In this document: one piece after another, positions 1-7,481 of the stretch
Position numbering within the stretch: the stretch's first letter is position 1
Layout of the letters: each line of letters begins with the position of its first letter
Assembly (NCBI RefSeq): GCF_002797555.1
Contig: NZ_PGFA01000001.1
Span: forward strand, 1,984,001-2,048,000
Origin: Hymenobacter chitinivorans DSM 11115
GTDB lineage: Bacteria; Bacteroidota; Bacteroidia; Cytophagales; Hymenobacteraceae
Length of the DNA stretch: 64,000 nucleotides
Direction of reading: 5' to 3'
Notes under the pieces: generated by a model
Seen by the model: the letters and a program-made list of their open reading frames with translations, nothing else
The model's database searches: none
What the model was told of the DNA's origin: nothing
Program-made: the position numbers and the translations under genes

Positions 1-255
1 GGCCTGGCGGTTGATTTGGGTTATCTGGGAGGTGGAGTCCCAGAACGACATGAGGTGGTCGATGCGGCGCACCTCACTCACGGCCGCCTCCAGGGCCTGC
101 CAGGCCAGCGTGTCGTGGCTAGAAACGACGGTAAACTCGAAGTGGGAGCCCATTAGGTGGGCGCTCTTGGTGAAGTTGCGGACCGGGCGCGGGGCCGCCA
201 GCAGCCCGGCGGGCCACAGTAGCAAGAGCAGAACAGCCTTCCAGCAGCGCGTCAT
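1..255 (-). CDS. apbE: FAD:protein FMN transferase (ApbE family), 5' part only
   Basis: The gene runs off the left edge, so only the first 85 residues are visible. They hold a hydrophobic signal segment (LLLLLWPAGLLAA), then LMGSHFEFTVV, matching the MGT-x-F/Y-x-I strand of ApbE, then a helix ending IDHLMSFWDSTSQITQIN, matching the family motif around mSxy..SeisrlN. ApbE enzymes attach FMN covalently to a Thr or Ser of periplasmic or membrane flavoproteins, using FAD. It starts 8 bp after the stop of the thioredoxin-like gene, so the two are probably co-transcribed. The catalytic Asp and Mg-binding residues lie outside the window. The motif match makes the family call fairly secure. Confidence 0.75.
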   Translation of the reverse strand, partial: MTRCWKAVLLLLLWPAGLLAAPRPVRNFTKSAHLMGSHFEFTVVSSHDTLAWQALEAAVSEVRRIDHLMSFWDSTSQITQINRQA

Positions 256-263
256 CGGGGCGG

Positions 264-749
264 TTATTGCTTGGCCAGCAAGGACTGCAAATAGGCGTCG
301 TAGGCCGCCACGCCGCCGGGACGGTAGCCGGTTTTGGCCAGCACCTTGCCCTCCGGCGACAAGAGCACGACCAGCGGGAAGGCACCTTCCTTATTAAGCT
401 GGGCCGCGGCCTGCTCGTTGCGCTGGGTGGCTTCGGCCGGGAGCTTATTCTTTTTGCTGCGCGGAAAGTCGAAGCGGGCCAGCACGAAGCGGTCCTGGGC
501 AAAGCGGGCAAACTCGGGCTGGTCGAACACTTCCTGCTTGAGCATGATGCAGGGCTTGCACCAGTCGGAGCCGGAGAAAACGGCCAGCACGGGCTTGTGG
601 GAAGCTTTGGCCTGTTGCAGGGCCGCCGTCAGGTCGGCACCCCAGGTGGGGCCGGCAGCCGTGGTAGTGGCAGCGGGAGCCTGGGCGTGGGCGGCAGACT
701 GGGCCGCAAGCGCAAGGCTGGCGCTGAAGAGCAGGGTTACTAGACGCAT
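264..749 (-). CDS. Thioredoxin-family protein, exported
   Basis: 161 residues. An N-terminal signal peptide (about 1-22, ending AHAQA) is followed by a thioredoxin fold with the active site WCKPC near residue 67 and a cis-Pro strand, FPLVVLLSPEGKVL, near residue 124. The layout resembles the Thioredoxin_7/DsbD-gamma type proteins of Bacteroidota (VFSGSDWCKPC...). It should act in the periplasm as a thiol-disulfide reductase or chaperone. The neighbouring apbE suggests a link to maturation of exported flavoproteins, but that is inference. The start is the only ATG that gives a clean signal peptide. Confidence 0.85.
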   Translation of the reverse strand: MRLVTLLFSASLALAAQSAAHAQAPAATTTAAGPTWGADLTAALQQAKASHKPVLAVFSGSDWCKPCIMLKQEVFDQPEFARFAQDRFVLARFDFPRSKKNKLPAEATQRNEQAAAQLNKEGAFPLVVLLSPEGKVLAKTGYRPGGVAAYDAYLQSLLAKQ

Positions 750-945
750 AAGGGCGAGGAGGAAGGAGGAGATTAAAAAAGGATTAATACCCTCGGCTAG
801 TTCCCATACGGGGCGCTACCCGCTGGGTTCCCCGGAAAAAAGAATGGCGCAGCCCCCAACCAAGGAGCCACGCCATGTCTAAATCCAATCACCTGGGCGA
901 AAGATGCGGGGGCTTGCGTGAGGTTTGGGTGAAGTGCCCAGGAAA

Positions 946-2292
946 TTATCCCTGCTTGGCGGCCTTGCTTAGCCAGCCAATGCTGCCCGAAGTGCTGCGC
1001 ACCAGCCGGAAGCCCCGGAACTCGCCCAGCACGGCCACTTGGCTCTGGGCCGGCAGCAGGTCGAGGGGGGCCGCGGCGGCCGTGGGGTAGGCGTAGAGGT
1101 CGGCGGTGGCGGCCAGGGCCTCGCGGCGCAGCACGGGCGCGGCGGCGGGCACCACGGCCTCGGCGGCCACGTAGCCGATGCGGCCGTCGGGCTGCTCGAC
1201 GCGGTACCAACTGGCCTGGCTGCCGAGCACGAATAGGGGCGTGTTACGACTCACGGCGGCCAGGGCACTGCCTTTAGCGGCGGGGCTGCGGCGCAGGTTG
1301 GTGGTTTTCTGGCTCACCCGCACCCACTGGCCCAGGCGCTCGGGCTTGGTGCGCGGGGCGGGCGGCAGGGCGTCGGCGTGGCGCACGAAGGGGAAGGGGT
1401 CGACGGCCCCGCGGCCGGCCCGGTACACGCCGAAGTGCAGGTGGGGCTGGGTGGTGCGGGCGTTGCCGGTGTTGCCGACCAGCCCCAGCGTGTCGCCGGC
1501 TTGTACGAGCTGGCCGGGCTGCACGAGCTGCTTGTCGAGGTGGGCGTAGTAGAGGTGCTGCCCGTGCTGGGCGTCGGCCAGCCAGACTACGTTGCCGCCC
1601 AGCTTGGTGACGCCGGTGCGGGTAATGAGGCCCGACACGGCGGCCACGGCGGGCGTACCGCGCCGGGCAAAGATGTCGATGCCCTCGTGGCGGCGGGCGC
1701 CCTGGTCGCGGTCGGCGCCCCAGAAGCTGGCCACGGCCACGTCGTTCTTGCCCTTCACCGGAAAGCCCAGCGACGGAGCCCGCTGAATGCGCAGGGTGTA
1801 GCGGCCGGCCCGCAGCAGCTCGGGCTGCACCCGCAGCAGGTGCTGCTGGTCGTCGGCGGCGTCGTAGCTAAACGCCAGGGCGGTGGTATCGGCCGAGGCT
1901 ATGGGGCTGGGCAGGTGGTTGGGGCTAAGCTCGTAGGCGTCCAGAAACACGTGGGCGTCGGTGCCGGGGGCCAGGGTCAGGCTGATGTTGATTCGCTCCC
2001 CGGCCCGCACGGTGTAGCGGTAGGCGGCGGCCATGGCGCGGTCGGCCCGAAAGAGGCCGGTTTCCTGGAAGGGCAGGGCTACCACCAGCGAGTCGCGCAG
2101 GGCCCGGTCGGCGGCGGCCAGCCAGTCGCGGCCCAGGGCCGTTTCGTCGAGGTGGGCCTGGCGCAGGCGGCGGGCGTAGGCTTCGTGGGGCGTGCTTTTC
2201 TGGAACAGGCCCTGCAGGGTTTGCTGCTGGCTACAGGCGGTGGTAAGGAGAACTAGAAACAGGAAGCGGAGCGACAGGCGGATAGCGGGCAT
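946..2292 (-). CDS. M23 family metallopeptidase lipoprotein with SH3-like C-terminus
   Basis: 448 residues starting at MPAIRLSLRF. The signal ends in the lipobox TTACS, so this is a lipoprotein. The middle carries a LytM/M23 peptidoglycan endopeptidase domain: HEGIDIF supplies the first zinc ligands and PHLHFGVY the H-x-H pair, with the glycine-rich GNTGNARTTQ loop before it. The C-terminal part (about 300-448) looks like two SH3-like modules (WVRVSQKTTNLRRSP and similar). Both zinc-ligand motifs are intact, so it is probably an active hydrolase rather than an EnvC-like regulator. The frame stays open for another 690 bases upstream through the 42-bp repeat array, but the lipoprotein signal fixes the start here. 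Confidence 0.9.
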   Translation of the reverse strand: MPAIRLSLRFLFLVLLTTACSQQQTLQGLFQKSTPHEAYARRLRQAHLDETALGRDWLAAADRALRDSLVVALPFQETGLFRADRAMAAAYRYTVRAGERINISLTLAPGTDAHVFLDAYELSPNHLPSPIASADTTALAFSYDAADDQQHLLRVQPELLRAGRYTLRIQRAPSLGFPVKGKNDVAVASFWGADRDQGARRHEGIDIFARRGTPAVAAVSGLITRTGVTKLGGNVVWLADAQHGQHLYYAHLDKQLVQPGQLVQAGDTLGLVGNTGNARTTQPHLHFGVYRAGRGAVDPFPFVRHADALPPAPRTKPERLGQWVRVSQKTTNLRRSPAAKGSALAAVSRNTPLFVLGSQASWYRVEQPDGRIGYVAAEAVVPAAAPVLRREALAATADLYAYPTAAAAPLDLLPAQSQVAVLGEFRGFRLVRSTSGSIGWLSKAAKQG

Positions 2293-2349
2293 CGAACGGA
2301 ATTGATATACCAGACTAAACCCCAAATGCAGCGGAGTGGTTCGCCTGGC

Positions 2350-2407
2350 TTCCCAGTGCCTTGGCGCCCTCAGTACGCGCGTACTGAGGGCGCCAAGGCA
2401 CTGGGAA
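2350..2407. repeat. 58-bp perfect palindrome without a loop
   Basis: The two 29-bp arms are exact reverse complements that meet at the centre of GTACGCGCGTAC (between 2378 and 2379) with no spacer. It lies at the gene-proximal end of the 42-bp array, and its centre is exactly in phase with the other array cores. It is 58 bp upstream of the M23 start, so it could affect that promoter or form a cruciform. Confidence 0.9.
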
Positions 2408-3150
2408 TGCCGTAGTACGCGCGTACCGAGGGTGGCACCGCTCCGGGGAAGCCGTAGTACGCGCGTACCAACCCCTCCCGCGTGTCGGGAAGCCCGTAAC
2501 ACGCGCGTGTTAGGGCCTCCACGGCGCCCGTCAGGCCGTAGCACGTGCGTACTACGGCCTGCGCAGTATCGGGAAGGGCGTAGCACGCACGTCCTAAGGG
2601 CTCCACGGTGGCTGGGAGGCCGTGGGACGTACGTCCCATGCCCTCCGCAGTGCCAGGCAGGGCGTAGCACGTACGTCCCACGGCCTCCGCGGTGGCTGGG
2701 AGGCCGTGGGACGTACGTCCCATGCCCTCCGCAGTGCCAGGCAGGGCGTAGCACGTACGTCCCACGGCCTCCACGGCCTCCACGGCGTTGGGAAGGGCAT
2801 GGGACGTACGTCCCATGCCCAATTCGGTAGCAAAACGGGCGTGGGACGTACGTCCCAAGAGCTTCACGGTAGGCGAAGGGGCACTGCGGATATCCTGAGC
2901 GGGCCACATGGCGCCTGGAAGGCATGCAGGGAATCCTACATGGCCTTCGCGGTACCTGGGAGGGCATTGCGGGAATCCGCAACGGCCTGCCGGGCGTCTG
3001 GGAGCGGGTTCAGGGAATCCGCAACGGGCTTCCCGGCGCCGGGAAGCCCGCTGCGGATTCCCTCAGCGGGCAAAACGGTGGGCGGAAGGCCCTGGCGGAT
3101 TCCCTGAGCGGGTAAAACCGGGGCTGGGCGAGCTGAACAGAAATCCGCAA
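2373..3150. repeat. Array A: 42-bp-periodic palindromic array, 19 cores
   Basis: Nineteen short palindromic cores have centres spaced 42 bp apart (2378.5, 2420.5, 2462.5 and so on to 3142.5). There is one 51-bp step near 2780, where a CCTCCACGG nonamer is duplicated. The core sequence changes in blocks while the phase is kept: GTACGCGCGTAC, then ACACGCGCGTGT, mixed forms, GGACGTACGTCC, a GGATATCC core, then GGGAATCC and its complement GGATTCCC. The linkers also contain inverted repeats (for example GGCCTCC...GGGAGGCC). The array fills the divergent gap between the M23 and HMG-CoA lyase genes. It is open in several frames on both strands, which argues against a protein. Confidence 0.9.
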
Positions 3151-3165
3151 GCGGGTAAAAACGGT

Positions 3166-3173
3166 TTACTTTG
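3166..3173 (+). promoter_or_regulatory. Candidate -7 box of the HMG-CoA lyase gene
   Basis: TTACTTTG matches the Bacteroidota -7 consensus TAnnTTTG at 7 of 8 positions and lies 25 bp before the ATG, just outside array A. No clear -33 TTTG is present; the array fills that position. Confidence 0.4.
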
Positions 3174-3198
3174 CTCATCCACCCAACCTTGCCATCCT

Positions 3199-4047
3199 AT
3201 GAAGCTCATCGAATGCCCCCGCGACGCCATGCAGGGCCTGACCGAGTTTATTCCCACCGCCACCAAAATCAGCTACCTCAACACCCTGCTGCGCGTGGGC
3301 TTTGATACGCTCGATTTCGGCTCGTTCGTCTCGCCCAAGGCCATACCCCAGCTCCGCGACACGGCCGAGGTGCTGGCCGGCCTCGAGTTGAGCCAGACCA
3401 CGACCAAGCTGCTGGCCATTGTAGCCAACCTGCGCGGGGCCGAAACGGCCGCCAGCTTCCCCGAAATTCAGTACATCGGCTTCCCGCTGTCGGTGTCCGA
3501 AACCTTTCAGCTGCGCAACACCAACAAGACCATTCCCGAGGCGTTGGCCGAGCTCAACGCCATGCAGGACCTGTGCGAAAAGTCGGGCAAAACGCTGGTG
3601 ACTTACCTTTCCATGGGCTTCGGCAACCCCTACGGCGACCCGTGGAGCCCCGAAACCGTGGCCGACTTCACCCAGCAGCTGGCCGACATGGACGTGCGCG
3701 TGGTGGCTCTTTCCGACACCATCGGGGCCTCTACGCCCGCCACCATCGAGCCCCTGTTTCGCCAGCTCATTCCGGCCTTCCCCCGCATCGAGTTTGGGGC
3801 CCACCTGCACACCACGCCCGGCACCTGGCGCGAGAAGGTGCAGGCCGCCTACACCGCCGGCTGCCGCCGCTTCGACGGGGCCCTGGGCGGCATCGGGGGC
3901 TGCCCCATGGCCGCCGACCAGCTCACGGGCAACATGCCCACGGAAAACCTGGTGGCCTACTTCTCCGAAATCGGGCAGGACACCGGCCTCGACCCCAAAG
4001 CCCTAGCCCAGGCCTGGCAGGCGGCCGGCTCGGTGTTTCATTTTTAA
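3199..4047 (+). CDS. Hydroxymethylglutaryl-CoA lyase
   Basis: 282 residues forming a DRE-TIM metallolyase barrel. It starts with ECPRDAMQG (the metal-binding Arg-Asp pair) and carries SDTIGASTPATIEP, the paired metal ligands HLHTT, and the family signature GGIGGCPMA with its catalytic cysteine, followed by TGNMPTE. It should cleave HMG-CoA to acetoacetate and acetyl-CoA at the end of leucine breakdown. The frame is open upstream into the repeat array, but homology begins at MKLIECP, so that start is chosen. The length matches bacterial HMG-CoA lyases. The next gene downstream is lutA, after a 158-bp gap containing REP elements. Confidence 0.9.
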   Translation: MKLIECPRDAMQGLTEFIPTATKISYLNTLLRVGFDTLDFGSFVSPKAIPQLRDTAEVLAGLELSQTTTKLLAIVANLRGAETAASFPEIQYIGFPLSVSETFQLRNTNKTIPEALAELNAMQDLCEKSGKTLVTYLSMGFGNPYGDPWSPETVADFTQQLADMDVRVVALSDTIGASTPATIEPLFRQLIPAFPRIEFGAHLHTTPGTWREKVQAAYTAGCRRFDGALGGIGGCPMAADQLTGNMPTENLVAYFSEIGQDTGLDPKALAQAWQAAGSVFHF

Positions 4048-4072
4048 GGCTTATGTTGAATCGGTTTTGCCT

Positions 4073-4181
4073 GTAGAGACGCATATTTGCGTCTCGTCGT
4101 TGAACGATACGGTGCCGCGCAAACCCAACAACGGCAGCAACGATTGTCGTTCTGTCACGCGAACTACAAAGTTCGCGCTAC
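4073..4181. repeat. Composite REP element (two palindrome families)
   Basis: It begins GTAG followed by the hairpin AGACGCA-TATT-TGCGTCT, the same REP that flanks the RAYT gene at 53.7-54.5 kb. Then come the spacer words CGTTGAACGA and CAGCAACGATTG, which also occur inside the RAYT inverted repeats. It ends with a different hairpin, CGCGAAC-TACAAA-GTTCGCG, followed by CTAC (GTAG on the other strand). That second hairpin recurs identically at 13851-13874. It sits between the HMG-CoA lyase and lutA genes. Confidence 0.8.
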
Positions 4182-4205
4182 TCCTGCCTAACCACACCAC
4201 ACGCC

Positions 4206-4940
4206 ATGCCAACTGCCGTCGACCTGTTTATTCCCTGCTTCGTGGATCAGCTCTTCCCCGACACCGCCATGAACATGGTGAAAGTGCTGGAAAAGCTGGG
4301 CTGCGAGGTGCACTACAACAGTAACCAGACCTGCTGCGGCCAACCCGCCTATAACGCCGGCTACAAGGCCGAAAGCTGCTCGGTGGCCACCAAGTTTCTG
4401 CGCGACTTTCCCTCCGACACGGGCCGCTACATCGTGAGTCCGTCGGCGTCCTGCGTGGGCATGGTGCGCAATACCTACGCCGAGCTGTTCGAAAACACGC
4501 CCGAGCAGGGCCAGTACCACAGCGTGCAGCGCCGCATCTTCGAAATGACCGAGTTTATCGTCGACGTGCTCGGCGTCTCGGCCATCCAGGGCGCCCAGCT
4601 GCCGGGCAAGTACACCTACCACGATTCCTGCTCGGCCCTGCGGGAGTGCGGCATCCGGGAGGCCCCGCGCCAGCTCTTGGATGCCGTGCAGGGCCTGGAG
4701 CGCCTGGAAATGGCCGAAACCGAAACCTGCTGCGGCTTTGGCGGCACCTTCGCCGTCAAGTTCGAGGCCATTTCGGTAGCAATGGCCGAGCAGAAAGTAG
4801 AGCACGCCCTGGCCACCGGCGCCGACTACCTCATCAGCACCGACACGAGCTGCCTCATGCACCTGGACGCCTACATCCGCCGGGAGAAAAAGCCCATCAA
4901 AACCCTGCACGTGGCCGACGTGCTGGCTAGTGGGTGGTAG
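4206..4940 (+). CDS. lutA: LutA-type (Fe-S)-binding protein of lactate utilisation
   Basis: 244 residues with two cysteine-rich CCG domains: TCCGQPAYNAGY near residue 40 and CCGFGGTFAVKF near residue 178. Further cysteines are in PSASCVGM and STDTSCLM. The order and spacing match LutA (YkgE), a subunit of the L-lactate oxidising LutABC complex. LutB and LutC are not next to it here, so the partners must be elsewhere or the protein serves another oxidoreductase. No export signal is seen, so it is cytoplasmic. The start is the first ATG after the REP element. Confidence 0.85.
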   Translation: MPTAVDLFIPCFVDQLFPDTAMNMVKVLEKLGCEVHYNSNQTCCGQPAYNAGYKAESCSVATKFLRDFPSDTGRYIVSPSASCVGMVRNTYAELFENTPEQGQYHSVQRRIFEMTEFIVDVLGVSAIQGAQLPGKYTYHDSCSALRECGIREAPRQLLDAVQGLERLEMAETETCCGFGGTFAVKFEAISVAMAEQKVEHALATGADYLISTDTSCLMHLDAYIRREKKPIKTLHVADVLASGW

Positions 4941-4959
4941 GTCGGAGCCGGTTGTGAGT

Positions 4960-5163
4960 GAGGAGGCCCGAAGAAATTGCGTGTCCTTGCGAGCAGCGCG
5001 AAGCCATCCGTCCGCTGAAATGTGCGACGCCTTCTAAACTGAAAAGCCCTTTCCTGTTAGCAACGGGAAAGGGCTTTCTGGTTAAAGGATGGGACTACCG
5101 GCGCAGAGGACGGATTAGCGGCGCTGTCCTTCGGGTGCCACGGCCTTCGGCCGCGCAATGACA
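4960..5163. repeat. Imperfect inverted repeat enclosing a terminator
   Basis: The left end (CCTTGCGAGCAGCGCGAAGC followed by ATCCGTCC) and the right end (GGACGGATT ... CCGCGCAATGACA) are degenerate inverted copies of a TTGCGAG/GCAATGACA type repeat. A partial relative lies at 7127-7178. The terminator at 5043-5077 sits between the arms. It resembles a MITE-like or REP-like intergenic element. Confidence 0.55.
5043..5077. terminator. Bidirectional terminator between lutA and dapA
   Basis: The stem AAAGCCCTTTCC pairs with GGAAAGGGCTTT around an 11-nt loop. It lies between two convergent genes. Confidence 0.75.
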
Positions 5164-5169
5164 GAAAAC

Positions 5170-6039
5170 CTACAGCAGCTTCTGAATCCGCTGCTTCAGG
5201 CCTTCACTGGCTTCGAGCAGGGGCAGGCGGGCGGCGGGGGAGCACAGGCCCAGGGCTTCGAGCACGGCCTTGATGCCCACCGGGTTGGCCTCCTCGTACA
5301 TCAGTGGGTTCAGGGGCAGAAACTCGAAGAGCAGCTTGGTGGCCGCGGCGTAGTCGCCTTGCAGGGCCAGGCGGGTCATGTCGCTCATGCGCTTGGGGTA
5401 GGCATTGCCCAGCACGCTGATAACGCCCTCGGCCCCGAAGGAAATCATGGGTGTGGTCAGCATATCGTCGCCGCTGATGAGCATAAAGCCCTCGGGCCGG
5501 CGGGCGGCAATGGCCATGCACTGCTCCAGATTGCCGCTGGCTTCCTTGATACCGATGATGTTGGGGTGCTGGGCCAGGCGCAGGGTGGTGTCGGCCGTCA
5601 GGTTGGAGCTGGTGCGGCCCGGCACGTTATACAGGATGATGGGCAGGGGGCTGAGGTCGGCCAGGCGCAGGTAGTGCTGGATGATGCCCTGCTGGCTGGG
5701 TTTGTTGTAGGCCGGGCTGGCCGAGAGAATGGCGGTGATGCCCGTCAGGTCGGTGGTGCGCAGCAGGGTTTCGAGGCCGGCCGTGTCGTTGCCGCCGATG
5801 CCGTACACGAGCGGTACCCGACCGGCCACGTGCTCTTTTACCACGCGCAAGATTTCGGCTTTTTCCTCGGCCGTCGTCGTCGGCGACTCGGCCGTGGTGC
5901 CGTTGATAACGAGGTATTCTACGCCGCCGTCGATGTTAAAATCGAGCAGCCGACGCAGGGCGGGGTAGTCGACGGCGTGGTCGGGGGCGGGGGTGAAGGG
6001 CGTGATGAGCGCAACGCCCGTGCCGCGAAGTTTGTCCAT
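5170..6039 (-). CDS. dapA: 4-hydroxy-tetrahydrodipicolinate synthase
   Basis: 289 residues beginning MDKLRGTGVALITPF, the usual DapA N-terminus. The family features are NGTTAESPTTTAEEK (pyruvate-binding TT), YNVPGRTSSN (catalytic Tyr) and IIGIKEASGN (Schiff-base Lys). It condenses pyruvate with aspartate semialdehyde for lysine and diaminopimelate synthesis in the cytoplasm. An upstream in-frame extension to 6168 exists but precedes the conserved start. It is divergent from the deacetylase gene, with a 132-bp shared promoter region. All key residues are present. Confidence 0.95.
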   Translation of the reverse strand: MDKLRGTGVALITPFTPAPDHAVDYPALRRLLDFNIDGGVEYLVINGTTAESPTTTAEEKAEILRVVKEHVAGRVPLVYGIGGNDTAGLETLLRTTDLTGITAILSASPAYNKPSQQGIIQHYLRLADLSPLPIILYNVPGRTSSNLTADTTLRLAQHPNIIGIKEASGNLEQCMAIAARRPEGFMLISGDDMLTTPMISFGAEGVISVLGNAYPKRMSDMTRLALQGDYAAATKLLFEFLPLNPLMYEEANPVGIKAVLEALGLCSPAARLPLLEASEGLKQRIQKLL

Positions 6040-6129
6040 GCGGGGAATTAGCTGTTGTTTTGTGACTTGGAAGGCCGGCGGCGAAGATACAATGCGCTTG
6101 GTCAAGGTCGGCTTCCGGCATTTTCTCCC

Positions 6130-6137
6130 CAAAAGTA
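6130..6137 (-). promoter_or_regulatory. Candidate -7 box for dapA
   Basis: On the minus strand this reads TACTTTTG, an exact match to TAnnTTTG, giving a leader of about 85 nt. A convincing -33 TTTG is not seen at the right spacing. Confidence 0.4.
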
Positions 6138-6171
6138 CCGGGTCTGGCTTTGTGCCGCCGCAATTCACCGA

Positions 6172-7113
6172 ATGATTTTGTTCCGTACCCCGCTTTTTGT
6201 GGCCGCCGCCGCCCTGGCCGCCAGCTCATTTCTCACCGCCTGCGACACCAAGCCCGCCACGGCCTCCGAGGCCGGCAGCCCCACGGCCGAAGCCGTAACG
6301 TCGGATTCAGCCGCCACGGCCGCCGCTATGTCGGGCACGGCCGCTACGGCTACCGACGAGGCCAACGCCACCCCGGCGCCCGACCCGAGCAGCATTCCGG
6401 CCAATAAAATTGCCGACGCGGCTACCATCACCGCCCGCCCCCAGGTGCCGATTCTGTGCTACCACCAGATTCGCGACTGGCGCGCCAAGGACTCGAAAGG
6501 CGCCAAGGACTACATCGTGCCGGTGCAGCAGTTCAAGGACCAGATCAAGATGCTGGCCGACTCGGGCTACCACACCATTCTGCCCGACCAGCTCTACGCC
6601 TACCTGACCACGGGCGCCAAGCTGCCGAGCAAGCCCATCATGCTCACCTTCGACGACACCGACCTCGACCAGTTCACCGTGGCGAAGCCCACGCTCGACA
6701 AGTACGGCTACAAGGCCGTCTACTTCGTGATGACCGTGAGCCTGGGCCGCCCCAACTACATGAGCAAGGCCCAGGTGAAGCAGCTCTCGGATGAGGGCAA
6801 CGTCATCGGCTCCCACACCTGGGACCACCACAACGTGAAGAAATACCAGGGCCAGGATTGGGTAACCCAGATTGAGAAGCCCACCAAGACCCTGGAGGAA
6901 ATTACGGGCAAAGACATCAAGTATTTCGCCTACCCCTTCGGCCTCTGGAACCCCGAAGCCATTCCGCAGCTCAAGCAGCGCGGCATGGTGGCAGCCTTCG
7001 TGCTGGCCGAGAAGCGCGACCAGCAGGACCCGCTCTTCACCATTCGCCGCATCATTGCCAGCGGCTACTGGAAGCCCCGGACGCTGCACAACAGCATCGT
7101 GCAGAGCTTCTAA
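6172..7113 (+). CDS. Polysaccharide deacetylase (NodB fold) lipoprotein
   Basis: 313 residues. The signal peptide ends in the lipobox SFLTACD (Cys about 22), followed by a low-complexity Ala/Thr linker (to about 80). The NodB domain follows: PILCYHQI (motif 0), LTFDDTDLDQF (motif 1, DD) and SHTWDHHNV (motif 2, the His zinc ligands), then YFAYPFG (motif 3). It probably removes N-acetyl groups from cell-wall or extracellular sugar polymers at the outer surface. Motif 1 has T in place of the usual G after the DD pair. The start is fixed by the lipoprotein signal. Confidence 0.85.
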   Translation: MILFRTPLFVAAAALAASSFLTACDTKPATASEAGSPTAEAVTSDSAATAAAMSGTAATATDEANATPAPDPSSIPANKIADAATITARPQVPILCYHQIRDWRAKDSKGAKDYIVPVQQFKDQIKMLADSGYHTILPDQLYAYLTTGAKLPSKPIMLTFDDTDLDQFTVAKPTLDKYGYKAVYFVMTVSLGRPNYMSKAQVKQLSDEGNVIGSHTWDHHNVKKYQGQDWVTQIEKPTKTLEEITGKDIKYFAYPFGLWNPEAIPQLKQRGMVAAFVLAEKRDQQDPLFTIRRIIASGYWKPRTLHNSIVQSF

Positions 7114-7202
7114 GCCACTGGCGCCTGTCGTTGCGAGCATTCTGCGCATAAAGCAGAGACGAAGCAATTCGTCCGCTGCGCAGGCCTAAGTGACCTGTAC
7201 CC

Positions 7203-7238
7203 AAAAGCCCTTTATTCCAGCCGGAGTAGAGGGCTTTC
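7203..7238. terminator. Terminator after the deacetylase gene
   Basis: AAAGCCCT pairs with AGGGCTTT around a 20-nt loop, followed by a short pyrimidine run, 90 bp after the stop codon. Confidence 0.55.
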
Positions 7239-7242
7239 TGCT

Positions 7243-7327
7243 GTACCGCGAAGTTTCACTTCGCGAGACACCCGCGCCGTTGGTACGAGTGTCGGGCAAC
7301 GACTCGCGAAGTAGAACTTCGCGGTAC
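7243..7327. repeat. REP-like pair in inverted orientation
   Basis: Two 25-bp copies face each other: GTAC followed by CGCGAAGT-TTC-ACTTCGCG at 7243-7267, and its inverted copy at 7303-7327 (two loop mismatches). Between them are 35 bp. The plan (a tetranucleotide, a GC-rich hairpin, then an inverted second copy) is that of a BIME, as in the elements around the RAYT gene at 54 kb, though the hairpin sequence differs. The rest of the 7114-7481 gap holds a terminator and a possible -7 box, TACTTTTA, at 7417-7424. Confidence 0.75.
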
Positions 7328-7481
7328 GGCATATAGGGCTCTCTACGTTTCAAAGGACAAGCTGCTTTGCATCGGCTTTCAGAATCTGTACCGCCGGCAG
7401 GAGCAAGTGAATCCGTTACTTTTACCCCGGCAGGCCTACTGGTATAGCGCCCCAGCTCCCAGGTGATGATTACTTTTTTCT

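Noticed and set aside
2293..2982. N-terminal extension of the M23 gene through array A
   Set aside because: It is translated repeat (14-residue periods), both strands are equally open, and a lipoprotein signal marks the real start.
2373..3150. Array A as a CRISPR
   Set aside because: Units lack a constant repeat with unique spacers; linkers resemble each other, and no cas gene is present.
2908..3198. N-terminal extension of the HMG-CoA lyase gene
   Set aside because: The same reason: repeat translation with no homology before MKLIECP.
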